This document shows positions 62,041 to 64,000 of a stretch of 64,000 nt of DNA, in pieces. Each line of letters starts with the position of its first letter. The first letter of the stretch is position 1. The stretch spans positions 157,571-221,570 of the forward strand of contig NZ_WMJY01000002.1 of NCBI RefSeq assembly GCF_009711055.1, given 5' to 3'. Below the pieces are notes generated by a model. The model worked only from the letters and a program-made list of their open reading frames with translations. It did no database searches and had not been told where the DNA came from. The DNA comes from Myroides pelagicus (GTDB lineage Bacteria > Bacteroidota > Bacteroidia > Flavobacteriales > Flavobacteriaceae). Position numbers and translations under genes: made by a program.

Positions 62041-62919
62041 CTAGTAATTATAAGCTAGGTATTTGTAATCTTCTTCTTGCTTAAGGGTTGCAAGTATTTG
62101 TTCGTGTGTGTTGGATAAAAGCATCTCTATATTTACGGCTTCACCATCTTCAATGTGTTTTACTATCATGCTAATTGGGAAGCACTGAATAGCTAAGTTC
62201 TGGTATTGAAGAGCTAATTCTCTACCGTATTGGTCATTTACGACCACCCAATGTAAATCAGGGTATTTGTAGATTAACGCTATCCCAAAAGCCATACCAA
62301 GGGTAAAGTGTAATGAGCGTTCCTGTTTGCTGAGTTCTCGATCATTAAAAATCTCTTGTAAGCGTTTAATTGCTTTTCCACTTGTGTAATATTCATCTAC
62401 ACTTTCTTGTTTTATGAGAAATAGGTTGGCTATCTCTTGAGACATATAATACATATCATTATATGTGGGTTCAAGTAATGGTAGTTCAAGTGAAGCAAGT
62501 GCATCAATACTTTCTACCATGTCTTTTAATTCCACAAGGTGATCTAATACGTCTTCTTTGCCTTCAGTACCTTTAGTAGCAGATAGAGAAACAATAATTA
62601 ACTGGTCTCCAAACATTACTTCATATACCTTCATGTAAACATCTTCAAGAGCATTACTATCATAGGAGTAATAAGCTTTATTAGGCATGCAGATACACTC
62701 CGTTTTGTGTTCTTTAGCTTGTGTTTTGAATTCTGTTAAGCGTTGTTCTTCTGAACGCTGCTCTGTTTGTTTTAGACTGAGTAAACTTACTCGTATAATA
62801 GGCTCATCTTCACTTTTCGCTCTATAAATTTGTAGTGTTTGTTCGTTTTCAATAGCGCAGTAGTAATGGCTTGGTGCCATCATTATCGCTTGTCCATTAC
62901 CTATTTCAAATATTTTCAT
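62041..62919 (-). CDS. DUF3806-like protein of unknown function
   Basis: 292 residues, no signal peptide or membrane helix. The C-terminal part (about 205-265) resembles DUF3806: TLGMAFGIALIYKYPDLHWV, VVNDQYGRELALQYQN, and FPISMIVKHIEDGE. The N-terminal part (about 1-150) is beta-rich and not recognised. It has its own full promoter and terminator, so it is a single-gene unit. Function unknown; similar proteins are often listed as hypothetical. Confidence 0.7.
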   Translation of the reverse strand: MKIFEIGNGQAIMMAPSHYYCAIENEQTLQIYRAKSEDEPIIRVSLLSLKQTEQRSEEQRLTEFKTQAKEHKTECICMPNKAYYSYDSNALEDVYMKVYEVMFGDQLIIVSLSATKGTEGKEDVLDHLVELKDMVESIDALASLELPLLEPTYNDMYYMSQEIANLFLIKQESVDEYYTSGKAIKRLQEIFNDRELSKQERSLHFTLGMAFGIALIYKYPDLHWVVVNDQYGRELALQYQNLAIQCFPISMIVKHIEDGEAVNIEMLLSNTHEQILATLKQEEDYKYLAYNY

Positions 62920-62941
62920 TTTTATAATTTTATAGCTTATT

Positions 62942-62971
62942 CAAATATATCACTTCCAAATCATACCTCAA
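62942..62971 (-). promoter_or_regulatory. Promoter of the DUF3806-like gene
   Basis: On the - strand TTG (62969-62971), 19-nt spacer, TATATTTG (62942-62949), a full consensus match, 22 nt before the ATG at 62919. Confidence 0.65.
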
Positions 62972-63032
62972 TAAATAAAAAGTAACTTACTTGAAAAGAA
63001 AGATGTTGTTGTATAGGCTTGTGTCTAAATAA

Positions 63033-63062
63033 AAAAGAACTCCTTTATAAAAGAGTTCTTTT
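63033..63062 (-). terminator. Terminator of the RNA methyltransferase gene
   Basis: Arms AAAAGAACTC (63033-63042) and GAGTTCTTTT (63053-63062) form a perfect 10-bp stem, with T residues following on the leftward strand. Confidence 0.9.
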
Positions 63063-63072
63063 CTATATTTGA

Positions 63073-63606
63073 TTACTTGTTTTTCATTTGTTGGAAAAGA
63101 TCCCAAATAACGATACCTGCACTAACAGATATATTAAGTGAATGTTTGGTTCCTAATTGAGGAATTTCAATTATGCCATCACTTAGATCAACTACAGCTT
63201 GACTAACTCCTTTTACTTCATTTCCAAAGACAAGTGCATATTTGGTAGTCTCTTGTACTTTGAATTCATTTAACATAACGCTGTTTTCAACTTGTTCTAC
63301 AGACTGAATTGAAACGCCATCTTCTTTTAATTGTTTGATTACTTCCAATACATCTTTGGAGTATGCCCATTCTACGGTATCTGTAGCTCCTAATGCTGTT
63401 TTGTGAATTTCTTTATTTGGTGGTGTTGCTGTGATTCCGCACAAGTAAACTTTCTCAATTAGAAAAGCGTCACAAGTTCTAAACACAGAACCAATATTGT
63501 GTAAACTTCTAATATCATCTAATACAATGATGATAGGTGTTTTTTCTGAAGCTTTAAATTCCTCTATATTTTTACGTTCTAATTCGCTATTGGCTAATTT
63601 TCGCAT
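63073..63606 (-). CDS. TrmH/SpoU family RNA methyltransferase
   Basis: 177-residue SPOUT methyltransferase, the size of the short TrmH group without an N-terminal RNA-binding domain. Motif 1 is LDDIRSLHNIGSVFRTCDAF (about residues 30-49, with the conserved N and R), motif 2 is ALVFGNEVKGVSQ (about 128-140), and motif 3 is IPQLGTKHSLNISVSAGI (about 152-169). It modifies tRNA or rRNA ribose or base; the target is not predictable from sequence. A -7 element is upstream. Confidence 0.93.
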   Translation of the reverse strand: MRKLANSELERKNIEEFKASEKTPIIIVLDDIRSLHNIGSVFRTCDAFLIEKVYLCGITATPPNKEIHKTALGATDTVEWAYSKDVLEVIKQLKEDGVSIQSVEQVENSVMLNEFKVQETTKYALVFGNEVKGVSQAVVDLSDGIIEIPQLGTKHSLNISVSAGIVIWDLFQQMKNK

Positions 63607-63622
63607 ATCTAACTAATTTTTG

Positions 63623-63630
63623 CAAAACTA
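63623..63630 (-). promoter_or_regulatory. Putative -7 promoter element of the RNA methyltransferase gene
   Basis: On the - strand TAGTTTTG fits TAnnTTTG, 16 nt before the ATG at 63606. Confidence 0.45.
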
Positions 63631-63808
63631 CTTAATTAAATTAAAAGTCAGTCACGTTAATGCTATCATTCTAAAAAATGAAGAACTCTAAAATAAAACA
63701 AAGAAGAGTCTTTGATATATAAAACATAACAAATAACTCGTTTTTTTTTAACTCTTAGAATCTAGTATAATAGCTAAATTAGATTATACAGCTAAAAAAC
63801 ACTTTACT

Positions 63809-63970
63809 ATGAGAACTCGAACCTTAAATCAAATTGCATTTTTTAATTTACTTATCAATGCCTATTTTTTAGTAATACTATATAAAAGTCTTACTATTAA
63901 TTTTTATGCAAATAAACTTTTCGCCTTGTTTTTTGATATTACTTGGATTCCATCAATTATTGCTTCTTAG
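63809..63970 (+). CDS. Possible 53-residue membrane protein
   Basis: The frame codes MRTRTLNQIAFFNLLINAYF followed by a second hydrophobic stretch and stops at TAG 63968-63970. Two hydrophobic segments (about 9-25 and 38-52) would be membrane helices. It could be a small membrane protein or the start of a longer one broken by the TAG. No recognisable family and no clear promoter. Confidence 0.3.
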   Translation: MRTRTLNQIAFFNLLINAYFLVILYKSLTINFYANKLFALFFDITWIPSIIAS

Positions 63971-64000
63971 ATTCAACAAATAAATGCAACAGCATTTAAA

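Larger units (their letters stand above)
63607..64000. other. 394-nt stretch at the window's end
   Basis: Holds the methyltransferase -7 element and a 53-codon frame (63809-63970). The rest is AT-rich, and I see no further gene or repeat. Confidence 0.6.

Noticed and set aside
1..64000. CRISPR array, toxin-antitoxin pair, restriction or other known defence genes
   Set aside because: No regularly spaced direct repeats, cas genes or recognisable defence domains were seen in any frame.

Overview
The window looks like a chromosomal segment of an AT-rich, non-photosynthetic aerobic Bacteroidota of the family Flavobacteriaceae. Three things support this: alternative complex III (ActE/ActF) fused to a caa3-type cytochrome oxidase operon; type IX secretion and gliding genes (sprA, porG, a PorP/SprF protein, a type B sorting-domain protein); and upstream regions carrying the flavobacterial -7 motif TAnnTTTG instead of a sigma70 -10 box. 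Myroides is my best guess at genus, by inference only. Almost all genes are housekeeping and intact.

Layout. 1-4.8 kb: end of the act-cox operon (actE, truncated by the window edge, then actF, coxB, coxA). 4.9-17.3 kb: ruvB, queG, maeB, ruvA and the giant T9SS translocon gene sprA. 17.8-19.4 kb: gcvH, a vanZ-like gene and deoC. 19.4-24.5 kb: a second respiratory cluster for oxidase maturation and the remaining subunits (ctaB, two subunit III proteins, subunit IV, two Sco-like proteins, DUF420, a small CxxC protein). 24.6-30.8 kb: TolC and HlyD efflux parts, tsaB, and convergent mscS and DUF255 genes. 31.6-35.1 kb: a PiT phosphate transporter and an Nfu-type Fe-S scaffold. 35.2-38.9 kb: a T9SS cargo and PorP/SprF pair. 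38.9-48.0 kb: gamma carbonic anhydrase, then a leftward envelope block (CBS protein, nadK, porG-uppS-bamA-skp-skp, murI). 48.1-56.9 kb: pdxJ, an alpha/beta hydrolase, FadL-type porin, SGNH lipoprotein, a small membrane protein, tig, clpP, clpX. 57-61.5 kb: an accessory island. 61.7-64 kb: tRNA-Leu, a DUF3806-like gene and an RNA methyltransferase.

The part most likely to be undescribed is 57.0-61.4 kb. A leftward three-gene operon encodes an 87-residue lipoprotein carrying two identical 17-residue peptides (all DNA differences between the copies are synonymous), a lipobox-bearing TPR sensor histidine kinase, and a LuxR-type response regulator. A divergent gene encodes an unrecognised single-pass membrane protein. 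An ISL3-like transposase remnant and tRNA-Leu lie just beyond. I infer a possible lipopeptide sensing or signalling module.

Other non-coding signals worth attention: two intergenic hairpins built from an 11-nt module (after sprA and before the FadL gene); a perfect 31-bp palindrome on the tig promoter; two short reading frames with strong Shine-Dalgarno sites in the 0.86-kb gap before the phosphate transporter; and -7 elements only 3-4 nt from the start codons of ruvB and murI, suggesting leaderless mRNAs.
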